From contig CP000875.1 in assembly GCA_000018565.1 (NCBI GenBank), positions 2,247,199 to 2,311,198 of the forward strand: DNA of 64,000 nucleotides, in the 5' to 3' direction. The stretch is from Herpetosiphon aurantiacus DSM 785 (GTDB taxonomy: Bacteria > Chloroflexota > Chloroflexia > Chloroflexales > Herpetosiphonaceae). Made by a program: the position numbers and the translations under genes. This document shows positions 27,072 to 35,749 of this stretch, one piece after another. The notes under the pieces are model-generated. The model was not told the DNA's origin, did not search any database, and worked only from the letters and a program-made list of their open reading frames with translations. The stretch's first letter is position 1, and every line of letters begins with the position of its first letter.

Positions 27072-28283
27072 TTAGTGTGCACGTTGGGGTTGTTTTTCCG
27101 CCGCAAGCTTGGTTAACAGCGCAACCGCAGACTCAAGCTCGGGCAAAGCTCGAATTTCGGCCTGCAATTGTTGGGCGTTTTGGCGATAACTTGGATTATG
27201 TAGTAACTCGTGTACCGCTGTGCGAACCGCTGTTGGCGATAACTCAGGAATTGAATCGTCAAAAAACTGGTCGAATTGCTTAGGCCGTTTGATAATCCTG
27301 CCGATGCCAAGCTCTAGGCCGCGCAACGCACAGACTGGCTCATCAGCAGAGATCGGCAACATCAGCAAGGGCAGGCCACACTTAAATGCCGACATCATGG
27401 TGTGAAACGAGGTATGAGTGATAAACAGATCACAATATGGAAAAAGTAAATCTTGGGGAATAAATTGCTCTATGTGAATATGGGCTGGTTGTGGGCCAAA
27501 CTGCGCTGGATCTTGGTTGCGACCAATGGTCAAAATAAGATTAATCGGCTCATCACGCAGGGCCGCTAAAATCGTTGGAAAGATATCGGCGGTACGATTA
27601 AAGACCGTGCCCATCGAGGCATACACCGTTGGCCGATCGCCTAACTGTGTGACCCAAGTCGGCAGTTGGTTGGCTGACTGTTTGATCATGGTTTGAGGCT
27701 GAATCGCATGCATTGTTGGAATGATTTGCTCTTGGCAGCGCAACGGACCACTGGCTAGATAGGCATAATGGTATAGCCGATCTAAGGCTGGGTAGGGTGC
27801 TAAGCCGTGGCTGCTGCGCAAAAATGCCAATTGATCGCCAATTAATGGCTCAAGCGTGGCAATTGGTAAAAAGAAACTAATGCTTAGCGTCGCATGGGGT
27901 ATGCCCAAACACTCAGCTGCAATGTAACCGCCGAACTCAAAATCGTTGCGCACAATCAAATCAGGCTGCCACTCGTGACAAATTGCTAGCAAATCGGGAA
28001 CCATGTATTGAGCCGCCAGATCGGCGAAGAGATCGCTAATAAACCAAGCGCTCAACTCTTCCAGCGACATTGTGCTTGTTTCGGGAAAATAGTGTTCAAG
28101 CTGCGATTGCAGCCAATCGAGGCCTGCCGCAAAGCAGCGAAACCCATGGGCTTCGATGGTTGGGCCAAATGCCGCAGCTGAAGCAAAAGCGAGGCTATGC
28201 CCAGCCTGTTGCAAGGCATGCGCCAACGGCAACATTGGGTTGAGATGACCAACCCCAGGATTGGTGGTGAATAGAACTCGCAC
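27072..28283 (-). CDS. GT1-family (MGT/macrolide-type) glycosyltransferase
   Basis: A 403-residue GT-B enzyme resembling antibiotic and macrolide UDP/NDP-sugar glycosyltransferases. The N-terminal acceptor domain begins MRVLFTTNPGVGHLNP, with His13 in the catalytic-base position. The C-terminal donor domain shows PTVYASMGTVFN and a sugar-binding segment ending in PISADEP. The usual diphosphate-binding HGGxGT is here HTSFHT (around 293-298), an unusual replacement that may alter or reduce activity. It presumably decorates the peptide product or its aryl cap. Donor and acceptor are unknown and no deoxysugar genes lie in the window. Confidence 0.88.
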   Translation of the reverse strand: MRVLFTTNPGVGHLNPMLPLAHALQQAGHSLAFASAAAFGPTIEAHGFRCFAAGLDWLQSQLEHYFPETSTMSLEELSAWFISDLFADLAAQYMVPDLLAICHEWQPDLIVRNDFEFGGYIAAECLGIPHATLSISFFLPIATLEPLIGDQLAFLRSSHGLAPYPALDRLYHYAYLASGPLRCQEQIIPTMHAIQPQTMIKQSANQLPTWVTQLGDRPTVYASMGTVFNRTADIFPTILAALRDEPINLILTIGRNQDPAQFGPQPAHIHIEQFIPQDLLFPYCDLFITHTSFHTMMSAFKCGLPLLMLPISADEPVCALRGLELGIGRIIKRPKQFDQFFDDSIPELSPTAVRTAVHELLHNPSYRQNAQQLQAEIRALPELESAVALLTKLAAEKQPQRAH

Positions 28284-28315
28284 AACGATCCTTTCGGGTT
28301 AGATTTGGGACATCC

Positions 28316-29524
28316 TCAGGCTTTGAGGGTTTGCATGATTGTGGCTAAACGCTCAATTCCCGCATTAATCTGGTCAATATCGGCATTCGAAAAATTCAGG
28401 CGAATTCCATTGGTACTCATCGATTTGCCCGCCACACCAAACACACTGCCTGGGATAAACGCCACCTTCGCTTGGTTGATCGCTCGGTCTAGGAGTTTAA
28501 AGGGATCAACTGTTGTAGGCAGTTCAACCCAAATAAACATGCCATGGCTAGGCTGATACCAACGGGTTTGGGACGGAAAATGCTGCTCCAACGCGCTAAA
28601 CATTGTATCGCGGCGAGTTGTATATATTTGACATAATTGGTCGATATGCGTAGTTAATTGATGGGTTTGGGTATAGGCTGCGACTAAACGTTGGCTCAGC
28701 GTGGCTGTACCAATATCGCTCGCCTCTTTGACGATCGACAAGCGTTCGATTAACCACTCGGGTACGACTAACCAACCAACCCGCAACGATGGGGCTAGAA
28801 TTTTCGAAAATGAGCCAATATATAAAACCCAGTCGTCACTTAAGGCTCGCATTGGGGCAATCGTATCAGCCTGATAGCTTAAAAAGCCATAAGCATCATC
28901 TTCAATAATGGGAATTTGATACTGTTGGGCTAGTTCAACGAGCTGCTGGCGTTGGGCGAGGCTCATGCTCACGCCAAGCGGGTTGTGTCCATCGCTGATC
29001 GCATAGATTAAGCTTGGGCGTTGGCCTGCAGCTAAATGAGCTTCGACTGCTGCTACATCCATACCAGTTTCAGGGTTGGTTGGCACGGTTAGCAACTTAG
29101 CTTGAAATGGATCAAGCACTTGCTGAAAGCCCGTATAAATACAATCTTCCAACAAAACGCTGCCGCCATCGGCCAAAAGCAAGCGTACCAACAGGTTCAT
29201 GCCCTGTTGCGCACCATTGGTCAGAAAGATTTGCTCGGGCCGACAGCGTACCCCTCGTTGCGCCATCAATGAAACAATTGCCGTTTTGAGGGTGGTACTT
29301 GGCGGGCCATATTGCAACGCCAAAGGTTCGGCTTCGAGTAACGTGCTGGCCAATTGGCTAAATTGGTGGCGAGGAAACAGCTCTGGGGCGGGTAGCCCCA
29401 GAGCAAACGAAATAACCTCAGGATTGGCAGTTGCCGAAAGCATATCTTGCAGCGCCGAGGGTGTGATGGTCTTAGCCCAAGCAGCGAGTTCAAATTGGCT
29501 AGGAGTTGTTGCAATCGCAGCCAT
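28316..29524 (-). CDS. PLP-dependent class I/II aminotransferase (aromatic/2-aminoadipate type)
   Basis: A 402-residue fold-type I aminotransferase resembling the LysN/MocR-domain group and the aminotransferases used for hydroxyphenylglycine. Landmarks are GAQQGMN near 104, SDGHNPLGV around 177, EDDAYGF around 207, the PLP lysine in GSFSK around 236, and LRVGW. Its ATG overlaps the stop of the dioxygenase gene (TAATG), so the two are probably translationally coupled. Two roles fit: interconverting tyrosine and 4-hydroxyphenylpyruvate, the substrate of the neighbouring enzyme, or a final transamination toward an aryl-glycine. There is no hydroxymandelate oxidase gene in the window, which weakens the second. 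Confidence 0.9.
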   Translation of the reverse strand: MAAIATTPSQFELAAWAKTITPSALQDMLSATANPEVISFALGLPAPELFPRHQFSQLASTLLEAEPLALQYGPPSTTLKTAIVSLMAQRGVRCRPEQIFLTNGAQQGMNLLVRLLLADGGSVLLEDCIYTGFQQVLDPFQAKLLTVPTNPETGMDVAAVEAHLAAGQRPSLIYAISDGHNPLGVSMSLAQRQQLVELAQQYQIPIIEDDAYGFLSYQADTIAPMRALSDDWVLYIGSFSKILAPSLRVGWLVVPEWLIERLSIVKEASDIGTATLSQRLVAAYTQTHQLTTHIDQLCQIYTTRRDTMFSALEQHFPSQTRWYQPSHGMFIWVELPTTVDPFKLLDRAINQAKVAFIPGSVFGVAGKSMSTNGIRLNFSNADIDQINAGIERLATIMQTLKA

Positions 29525-30624
29525 TAGAGATTTCCCCGCAAAGCTTGCTCGCGTTCGACGGCGGCAAAGAGTGCTTTGATGTTGCCACTGCCGAAGCCAA
29601 TGGCATTTTTGCGCTGAATAATTTCAAAGAACATCGTTGGTCGGCTTTGCAGCGGCTTGGTGAAAATTTGCAGCAAATAGCCCGAGCTATCGCGATCTAC
29701 CAAAATATGCAAATCGCGCAGCATCGCAATATCTTCATCAATTAAGCCAACCCGCTCTTGGAGATTTTCATAGTAGGTTGCGGGCGTGCGCACAAACTCG
29801 ATTCCGTTGGCCCGCAGCGTCTGGATCGAGTGAATAATATCATCAGTGAGGATGGCCAAGTGCTGGGCTCCGGCTCCATGATGAAAGGTCAAGAATTCTT
29901 CAACTTGCGAACGCCGTTTGCCTTGAATCGGCTCTTGCATAGGGAATTTAATCGTGCCAGCGTGGTTCTGGACGACCCGCGAGTTCATGCCACTATATTC
30001 GGTAACAATATTTTCTTCGTGCGATTGATGGAAACCAAGCACATTGATGTAGAAATCGACCCATTCGGCCAAGCGACCTGGCTCTAGGCTAATCGCAACG
30101 TGATCGACGACTGAGAAGCCGCCATCAATTACGTGAGCCGGATTTTCGATTGGCTGAAATTGGGGGAAAGCATTATCAGCAAGATCGACTCGCTGGATCA
30201 ATGAGTGGGTTGTATCACCATAGGTGCCAATGGTGGCCTTGATGATGCTTCCTTGGGGGCTTTCGATTGTCACTGGTTCTAAGATTGGGCGGGCACCACG
30301 TTTAACGGCGGCCTCGAAGGCGCTATGCACATTGGCAACCGTAAAGGCAATATCCTTAATACTATCGCCATGCAATTTTACGTGGTCGGCGATTGGGCTT
30401 TCAGGGTCGAGTGCTTCGGTGATGATCAGGCGAATCGCACCTTGTTGCAGCAAAATCGAGGCGCGATCGCGTACGCCTGTTTCGAGTCCAGCGTAGGCAA
30501 TTGGTTTGAAGCCAAAGGCGGTGCGTAAAAAGTGGGCAGTCTGACGAGCATTTCCAACATAGAATTCAACGTAATCGAAATCGTCGAGTTGCGGCGTGGT
30601 GTCTAGTGATGTTGGGCTAGTCAT
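29524..30624 (-). CDS. 4-hydroxyphenylpyruvate dioxygenase family protein (HPPD or hydroxymandelate synthase)
   Basis: A 366-residue two-domain vicinal-oxygen-chelate dioxygenase. The iron ligands are visible as His175 (VVDH), His255 (AGAQH) and Glu334 (MFFE). The C-terminus (GFGSGN to REQALRGNL) is HPPD-like rather than hydroxymandelate-synthase-like. However, the usual substrate-site Asn of HPPDs (P-x-N-E-P) is Gln230 here (PMQEP); hydroxymandelate synthases have Ile at this position. The product, homogentisate or 4-hydroxymandelate, is therefore uncertain. GGGAG lies just upstream of the ATG. It follows the ABC exporter genes after a 195-base gap containing a hairpin, and no homogentisate dioxygenase gene is nearby to suggest simple tyrosine catabolism. 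Confidence 0.9.
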   Translation of the reverse strand: MTSPTSLDTTPQLDDFDYVEFYVGNARQTAHFLRTAFGFKPIAYAGLETGVRDRASILLQQGAIRLIITEALDPESPIADHVKLHGDSIKDIAFTVANVHSAFEAAVKRGARPILEPVTIESPQGSIIKATIGTYGDTTHSLIQRVDLADNAFPQFQPIENPAHVIDGGFSVVDHVAISLEPGRLAEWVDFYINVLGFHQSHEENIVTEYSGMNSRVVQNHAGTIKFPMQEPIQGKRRSQVEEFLTFHHGAGAQHLAILTDDIIHSIQTLRANGIEFVRTPATYYENLQERVGLIDEDIAMLRDLHILVDRDSSGYLLQIFTKPLQSRPTMFFEIIQRKNAIGFGSGNIKALFAAVEREQALRGNL

Positions 30625-30746
30625 AAGGTCATCTCCCTAGAAACGATGAAATGAGTGCCATAATTGGAAATGTGCCGATCGATCATCCGAACTATGCCAG
30701 CGCTTAGGATAGCGATAATCTGCCAAACCACCAACCTGATTGATTG

Positions 30747-30778
30747 AAGGGTTTCAGCAATACTTTGCTGAAACCCTT
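30747..30778. terminator. hairpin between ABC exporter and dioxygenase genes
   Basis: A perfect 14-bp inverted repeat (arms 30747-30760 and 30765-30778, 4-base loop). It lies after the exporter stop on the minus strand and before the dioxygenase start. It lacks a clear T-run on the minus strand, so it could be a weak terminator or a processing/stability element that separates expression of the two halves. Confidence 0.6.
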
Positions 30779-30819
30779 ATCGAACGTTCATTTGGTGATC
30801 AATGCGCGTAGATTAAGCG

Positions 30820-32061
30820 TTATTCATAGCGAAAGCGCCAAATACCAATAATGAAAAACCCGACGGTAAAAGCCATCAGCACGCCAATTTCGAAGAGCAC
30901 CGCTTCAAGGCCTAAACCGCGAGTGATGATATCGTTGAAGCCATCCATAGCCCATGCGCTTGGTAAAGCATGGCCAAGTTGTTGCATCCATTCAGGCACG
31001 ATTTCGATTGGCCACCATGCTCCCCCTAGGGCGGCTAGCGCCATAACCACGATCGTGCTGACTGAGTTGAGTTGGGCATCAGTTTGCACAAGGGCTGCCA
31101 ACATGATGCTCAGGCTGGTTGCATTCAGGGCAAATACTGGAATGAACACCAGCATAGCGATTGGTGAATTGCCCCAATCAACATTGAAAAGAAACGCGCC
31201 TGCTAACACCAAAATGCCAATTTGGATCAAACAGCCAATGTAGATGCCAAGCAATTTGCCAAAGAGAATGGTGCTTTTGCGCATTGGCATAACCATCAGG
31301 CGTTGCAAGGTTCCAATTGTGCGTTCTTGAATCAGTGATGAGCCACCGCCAATTGTGAAGAAGAAGGCAAACATAACCAACAACCCTGGTGAGGTTTGAT
31401 TGAGGCCCCGTGGTACACCATCATCCGATTGTTGAAAGCTTGCTTGCTCGGCTTCAACCACCACCGGCGGATTGGTTTCCCAAGCGGTCAATGCTCGCTC
31501 AACCGCATCATCACGATAGGTTTGTTGGGCGGTTGTTGGATTATCGCTTGTTGCAAAAAGCCCCAATTCATCAGCAACATCGGCTGAAACATCGGCAGCA
31601 TTTAGCGAATGGCTCAATTGACCGAGCGCAGTATCAACTGATTGTTCAAGATACTGTGATTCAACGCTGGCGACAAAACTAGCATAATCGAGGGTAACTG
31701 CTTGATCGCTGGCAAATTTCGTGCTGAAATCAGCTGGGATGATCAATGCGCCGATTACCCCAGTATCGGCGCTGGCAACTGCGGCGTTGGCGGCAGCGCG
31801 ATCAACGAGCTGAACCTCTAAGCGTGGTGTGCTTTGCAAATACTCGACCAACTGGGTTGCAAGACTGCCTGTATCTTCGTTGGCAATAACCATGCGCCAC
31901 TTGGTGTTAGGGTCGGGCAACTCATCAGCACCGCCGCCAATTGCTTGACCAATGATAAATGTCAGCAGCAGCGGAATAACGATCATCTGAAAGAGAAAAC
32001 TGCGATTTCGCGTGATCGTTTGGAGATAGGCTAGGGCAATGGTTAGGGCTTTGGTAATCAT
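30820..32061 (-). CDS. ABC-2 type transporter permease
   Basis: A membrane protein of about 413 residues with one N-terminal membrane helix (around 15-35), a long soluble extracytoplasmic domain (about 45-230) and five or more helices toward the C-terminus, the typical ABC-2/YhgE-YhaP arrangement. I place the start at ATG 32061, because GAGGT precedes it at suitable distance; an upstream start would overlap the previous gene by 11 bases. It is the second of two similar permeases, 4 bases after the first, which together with the ATPase suggest a heterodimeric exporter. Its position ahead of the tailoring genes suggests export of, or resistance to, the NRPS product. Confidence 0.9.
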   Translation of the reverse strand: MITKALTIALAYLQTITRNRSFLFQMIVIPLLLTFIIGQAIGGGADELPDPNTKWRMVIANEDTGSLATQLVEYLQSTPRLEVQLVDRAAANAAVASADTGVIGALIIPADFSTKFASDQAVTLDYASFVASVESQYLEQSVDTALGQLSHSLNAADVSADVADELGLFATSDNPTTAQQTYRDDAVERALTAWETNPPVVVEAEQASFQQSDDGVPRGLNQTSPGLLVMFAFFFTIGGGSSLIQERTIGTLQRLMVMPMRKSTILFGKLLGIYIGCLIQIGILVLAGAFLFNVDWGNSPIAMLVFIPVFALNATSLSIMLAALVQTDAQLNSVSTIVVMALAALGGAWWPIEIVPEWMQQLGHALPSAWAMDGFNDIITRGLGLEAVLFEIGVLMAFTVGFFIIGIWRFRYE

Positions 32062-32065
32062 TGTT

Positions 32066-33334
32066 CTACCTCGCAAAACGGCGGGGTAACCGCCAAGCCG
32101 CTAGGGTAAAGCATACCAGGGCGATCCCAAGCAATACACCAGCTTCTAAAAACACATCTTGAATGCCAAGTCCCCGTACCGTCAGATCGCTAAATCCATC
32201 GAGTCCCCAACGATTCACCGTTAGTTTACTGAGAATTTGCAACCACTGCGGAAAATTTTCGATCATAAAGAAGTTGCCGCCCAAAAAGCCAAACAACAAC
32301 GTGATCATCGAACCCAGCAGATTTGCTTGGGGCAAATCGCGTGAGAAGGCCGTGATAACACTGCCGAGGCCTGTTGCTGCTGCCACAAATGCCACCAACA
32401 TCAGGGCCAATCCGGCGATTGAATCACCCCAATCGAGGCCGAAGATCAACGATGAGGAAACCACCAAACAGACAAATTGAGCGCTGCCGGTTAAGAAAGT
32501 TCCCAGTAATTTACCGATCAAAATTTGGCCGATTCCGGTTGGCGTGCTTTTGAGGCGACTCATCGTCCCATTGATTTGCTCGACCAAGAGCGAGCGTGTG
32601 CCATCAAACATGGTGAACATCAGGAAGAAAATCGCCATGCTTGGGGCAAAAAAGGCAATTGGGTCGAGATTAGCCGAGGTGCTTGAGATAACCCGGGCTT
32701 GGACTTGAGCGCTTGGTTGAGCTGCTGTCAAGCTTGGCAGGCTTTGGTTTAGGGCTGGCTCCAAGTTGGCCAAGGCGGGGTTATTGCCACCAAGTTGCTC
32801 GACAATTTGGGCAACCGTAATTTCGCTAGCGATGGCGGTGTTGCTGAAAACATTGGCAATTTCAGTTACCACGCTGCGGACAATCGTGGGTGTGATGCGG
32901 GCCGCTGGGTCGGTGTAGACCATAATTTTGGCAGGCTGTTGGCCGGCATCGTTAGTTTGGGTTGTTTCGAGACTGGCACTGAAATCACTAGGAATCAGTA
33001 CCACCGCCCGAACTTCGCCAGTTTCCACCAGATCTTTGGCCGCTTCCGCATCGGTCATAATGGTTGGTTCGAGCAAATCGGCCAACTCACCAGCATTCAA
33101 TGCTTCGATAAAGCGTTGACCTAACACCCCTTGATCTTGGTTGACCACAATCAACGGAATATCGCTGATGGTTGGGGTGGCACTTTGATTGCCAAAGGCT
33201 GCGCCCATAATTCCCGAGATGACCAACGGTGCAAGAATCATCAAGAGCAATGCGTTAATATCGCGAAATCGAATGAGTGTATCTTTCCAGGCAATAGTTA
33301 GTGCTTTCAAGAATCTATCCTTATTGAACGCCAC
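32066..33334 (-). CDS. ABC-2 type transporter permease
   Basis: A 422-residue permease with the same layout as its downstream neighbour: an N-terminal helix, a large extracytoplasmic domain, then a cluster of helices ending in WRLPRRFAR. The start at 33334 is GTG without a clear ribosome site; TTG at 33310 has AAGGA upstream and gives an N-terminus (KALTIAWKD) that aligns with the second permease (KALTIALAY), so the true start may be 33310. It probably forms a heterodimer with the other permease, energised by the adjacent ATPase. Confidence 0.9.
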   Translation of the reverse strand: MAFNKDRFLKALTIAWKDTLIRFRDINALLLMILAPLVISGIMGAAFGNQSATPTISDIPLIVVNQDQGVLGQRFIEALNAGELADLLEPTIMTDAEAAKDLVETGEVRAVVLIPSDFSASLETTQTNDAGQQPAKIMVYTDPAARITPTIVRSVVTEIANVFSNTAIASEITVAQIVEQLGGNNPALANLEPALNQSLPSLTAAQPSAQVQARVISSTSANLDPIAFFAPSMAIFFLMFTMFDGTRSLLVEQINGTMSRLKSTPTGIGQILIGKLLGTFLTGSAQFVCLVVSSSLIFGLDWGDSIAGLALMLVAFVAAATGLGSVITAFSRDLPQANLLGSMITLLFGFLGGNFFMIENFPQWLQILSKLTVNRWGLDGFSDLTVRGLGIQDVFLEAGVLLGIALVCFTLAAWRLPRRFAR

Positions 33335-33360
33335 TGCACAAGGCTATCCGCGCAAGTTGG

Positions 33361-34323
33361 CTAATCGCGAAGTGCCCGACCGGTAAGATGCAAGAACACC
33401 GATTCGAGGTTTGGAGCCTTGATAGTGAGGCTTTTGATCGGCGTTCCGGTTTCGGTCATTTGGCTAATCAGCTGTGGAAGGATGGCATTCGTGTTGCGGG
33501 TTTGCACAGTAATCAAGTTTTCTTCGGGTGAGGAAGTCACTTGATCAACATCATTAATCACCTTTAATGCGCTCAGGGTTGCGTCAAGATTTGCAGCAGT
33601 TGGGTCAATTTCAAATTGAACGAGATCGTGCTGCCCAACCAATTGGGTTAATTGTTCTTGGCTGCCAACCGCGATCAATTCGCCATGATCGATGATCCCG
33701 ATTTTATGGCTTAGCTCCTGGGCTTCTTCCATATAGTGGGTTGTGTAGAGCACGCTAATTCCATGGGTATTGAGTTGTTTGATCGAATCGAGGATGCGGC
33801 GGCGACTTTGCGGGTCGATCCCAACTGTTGGTTCATCAAAATAGACCACTTTCGGATCATGCAACAAGCCAACGGCAATGTTGATCCGGCGTTTCATGCC
33901 TCCAGAGAAGGTCTCGACCTTATCATTGGCACGATCAGCGAGATCAGCGATGGTTAAAACTTTGCTAATCCGATCCTGTAGGTGTTTGCCGCTGAGGCCA
34001 TACATTTTGCCCCAAAACAGCAGGTTTTCTTGCGCGGTCATGGTGGGATAAAGGGCAATATCTTGGGGAACGACACCGATAACTTGTTTAACTTGTTTCG
34101 GCTCTTTGGTAACCGAATGTCCATCGATGAGGATGGTGCCGCTCGTTGGTTGAAGCAAGCAGCTTAGCATTGAAATAGTGGTTGTTTTGCCTGCTCCATT
34201 TGGCCCAAGGAGGCTGAAAATTTCGCCTTTTTGGATTTCAAATGAAACATCCTTGACCGCCATAGGCCCATTGGGCGCGTTATACTGTTTGCCTAAGTGT
34301 TCTACCTGAACAATCGGTGACAT
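33361..34323 (-). CDS. ABC transporter ATP-binding protein (DrrA-like)
   Basis: A 320-residue ATPase with Walker A GPNGAGKTTT (around 39-48), signature FSGGMKRR, Walker B VVYFDEP and the H-loop TTHYMEE. A C-terminal extension of about 90 residues after the nucleotide-binding domain is typical of DrrA-type drug exporters. It is the first gene of the minus-strand exporter operon (ATPase, permease, permease). A short inverted repeat 90 bases upstream is a possible operator, though no TetR-type regulator gene lies in the window. Confidence 0.93.
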   Translation of the reverse strand: MSPIVQVEHLGKQYNAPNGPMAVKDVSFEIQKGEIFSLLGPNGAGKTTTISMLSCLLQPTSGTILIDGHSVTKEPKQVKQVIGVVPQDIALYPTMTAQENLLFWGKMYGLSGKHLQDRISKVLTIADLADRANDKVETFSGGMKRRINIAVGLLHDPKVVYFDEPTVGIDPQSRRRILDSIKQLNTHGISVLYTTHYMEEAQELSHKIGIIDHGELIAVGSQEQLTQLVGQHDLVQFEIDPTAANLDATLSALKVINDVDQVTSSPEENLITVQTRNTNAILPQLISQMTETGTPIKSLTIKAPNLESVFLHLTGRALRD

Positions 34324-34413
34324 GGATGCTCCTATAGGCTATGTCCTTCGTCTGGTTGCGAACGCAGGATTGCTTATGCCAGCATGGTGTCGTAGGCACA
34401 TGCTTGCGATATA

Positions 34414-34429
34414 ACACTAAACATAGTGT
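34414..34429. promoter_or_regulatory. short inverted repeat upstream of ABC exporter
   Basis: A perfect 6-bp inverted repeat with a 4-base spacer, ACACTA-AACA-TAGTGT, lies 90 bases upstream of the exporter ATPase start. Its size and position fit a repressor operator, but no partner regulator or clear promoter was found, so this is tentative. Confidence 0.25.
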
Positions 34430-34713
34430 GGGCTAGATTCTACAGGATTAGGGTTGAGTTTCTGGCAATCCAGGGATCTTGGATTGATTGGTTCCACACA
34501 CTGGTTCATCGATTATTGGTAGGGTTTTGGTATTGAGCGTATAATAAAGGATAACTTTTAATTTTACAACTGCAACATTGTCTAGTCCATCAAAGCAACG
34601 TATCCATCGGCTGATCTGCTTCTAAAACGATAGCAAGCACAGGATCAAGGGTAGGCACAACACCATTCAAAATGCTTTGTGCCTGTGGGCGATGGCTGGT
34701 ATACTCAGCATAT

Positions 34714-34779
34714 GACCTCAGGTTTGGTTTCAGCATCACCCCAAATACCAAATCACACCAAATACCAACCCGAGGTCGT
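34714..34779. repeat. palindromic dispersed repeat, copy A (degenerate)
   Basis: This 66-base element begins GACCTC and ends GAGGTCGT, with GGTTTGGTTTCAG inside; the same ends and internal string occur at 40806-40872. The arms are shorter and less perfect than in that copy. It lies in the 546-base gap 34324-34869, which otherwise holds only the short inverted repeat and no gene I can support. Confidence 0.6.
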
Positions 34780-34869
34780 AGTATGAACCCGCGTTATCCG
34801 AACTTGTCTTAAAAAGCGCAGAGCTGGGGCGAGGAACGATAGGTGATGGGTTGAGCTGTGTGAGGTAGC

Positions 34870-35268
34870 ATGCGCTGGATTATGCACAACATGAAGTGGA
34901 TTATGCTGGTTTCTGGATTATTGACCTGCTCAATGATCATGGCGCTAATTAATCCACAATCGGCTTTGCAATCGAATTTTGGCGAGACCATGAATGGGCC
35001 GTTAGTCGAAGTGGTGGTGCGCAATTGGGGCGCATTGATTACGCTGATCGGGATTTTACTGCTGTATGGGGCTTGGAATGTGGCTCAGCGTCCCTTGATT
35101 TTGCTGATTGCGGGCAGTAGCAAATTGGTGTTTATCAGTTTGGTCTTGGCCCAAGGTTCGCGTTATCTTGGCCAACAAGCAGGCATCGCTATCGCCATCG
35201 ATAGTGTGATGGTGATTCTCTTTGGGATCTATTTGGTAGGTATGCGGCGTGGTTTAGCGGGAAGTTAA
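34870..35268 (+). CDS. small four-helix membrane protein, unknown
   Basis: A 132-residue protein with four predicted membrane segments (roughly 8-27, 48-66, 72-92 and 104-124) and a conserved-looking loop, EVVVRNWGAL, after the first segment. GAGG precedes the ATG at a suitable distance. It may belong to the small BphX-like membrane family, but that is a guess from layout. It stands alone between a repeat-containing gap and the convergent SET gene. No function can be assigned. Confidence 0.7.
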   Translation: MRWIMHNMKWIMLVSGLLTCSMIMALINPQSALQSNFGETMNGPLVEVVVRNWGALITLIGILLLYGAWNVAQRPLILLIAGSSKLVFISLVLAQGSRYLGQQAGIAIAIDSVMVILFGIYLVGMRRGLAGS

Positions 35269-35305
35269 ATGAGAGCTGCCTGAGTAGCGCAGGCAGCTTG
35301 TTACA

Positions 35306-35701
35306 TTAATCAACCCGTACAAAACTCGTGACATCAAGCCCGTGCTGGCGGGTAATTTGATCGAATACAAAATAATCGCAGGTCAATTCCTCGCCTGCTT
35401 GGATATCGCGTAAGGTGCGGGTGTACGCTCCGGCATCATCGCAATTGGGCGTTGGCGAATGATTGAAATAGCGGGCATTATCGCCGCACAAGACATAATA
35501 TCCCTCGTCATCAACATAGATATAGGCGGTGAAGGCACTGCGGTAGGGTTCGGGGAACGCCGCAACCTCGTCGGCGGTCATGCGCCAATCGACCGCCGCA
35601 GTAAACTCCCAAATAATGGTGTTGGCCGGAATAAAATTGGCTGCAAACACACCGATGCCATGAATGGTGCTTGGGGCAAGGTAGCTAGCAACGAGCAGCA
35701 T
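35306..35701 (-). CDS. SET domain protein
   Basis: A 131-residue protein that is essentially a bare SET domain. The N-terminal HGIGVFA matches the cofactor-binding GxG segment, YFNHSPTPNC matches the NHS core motif, and GEELTCDY the C-terminal catalytic tyrosine motif. SET proteins use S-adenosylmethionine to methylate lysine; bacterial examples are often unassigned and their targets unknown. The cysteine-rich post-SET segment of eukaryotic enzymes is missing. It is 48 bases from the STAS gene on the same strand but shows no functional link. Confidence 0.85.
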   Translation of the reverse strand: MLLVASYLAPSTIHGIGVFAANFIPANTIIWEFTAAVDWRMTADEVAAFPEPYRSAFTAYIYVDDEGYYVLCGDNARYFNHSPTPNCDDAGAYTRTLRDIQAGEELTCDYFVFDQITRQHGLDVTSFVRVD

Positions 35702-35749
35702 AGATGTTCCTTTATGAGCTGAGCCGAATTGATTTGATCATAGCAGATT

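Noticed and set aside
34516-34545. TTGGTA-N18-TATAAT as a + strand promoter
   Set aside because: The -35 match is weak and the next gene starts 325 bases away across a repeat; nothing else supports it.
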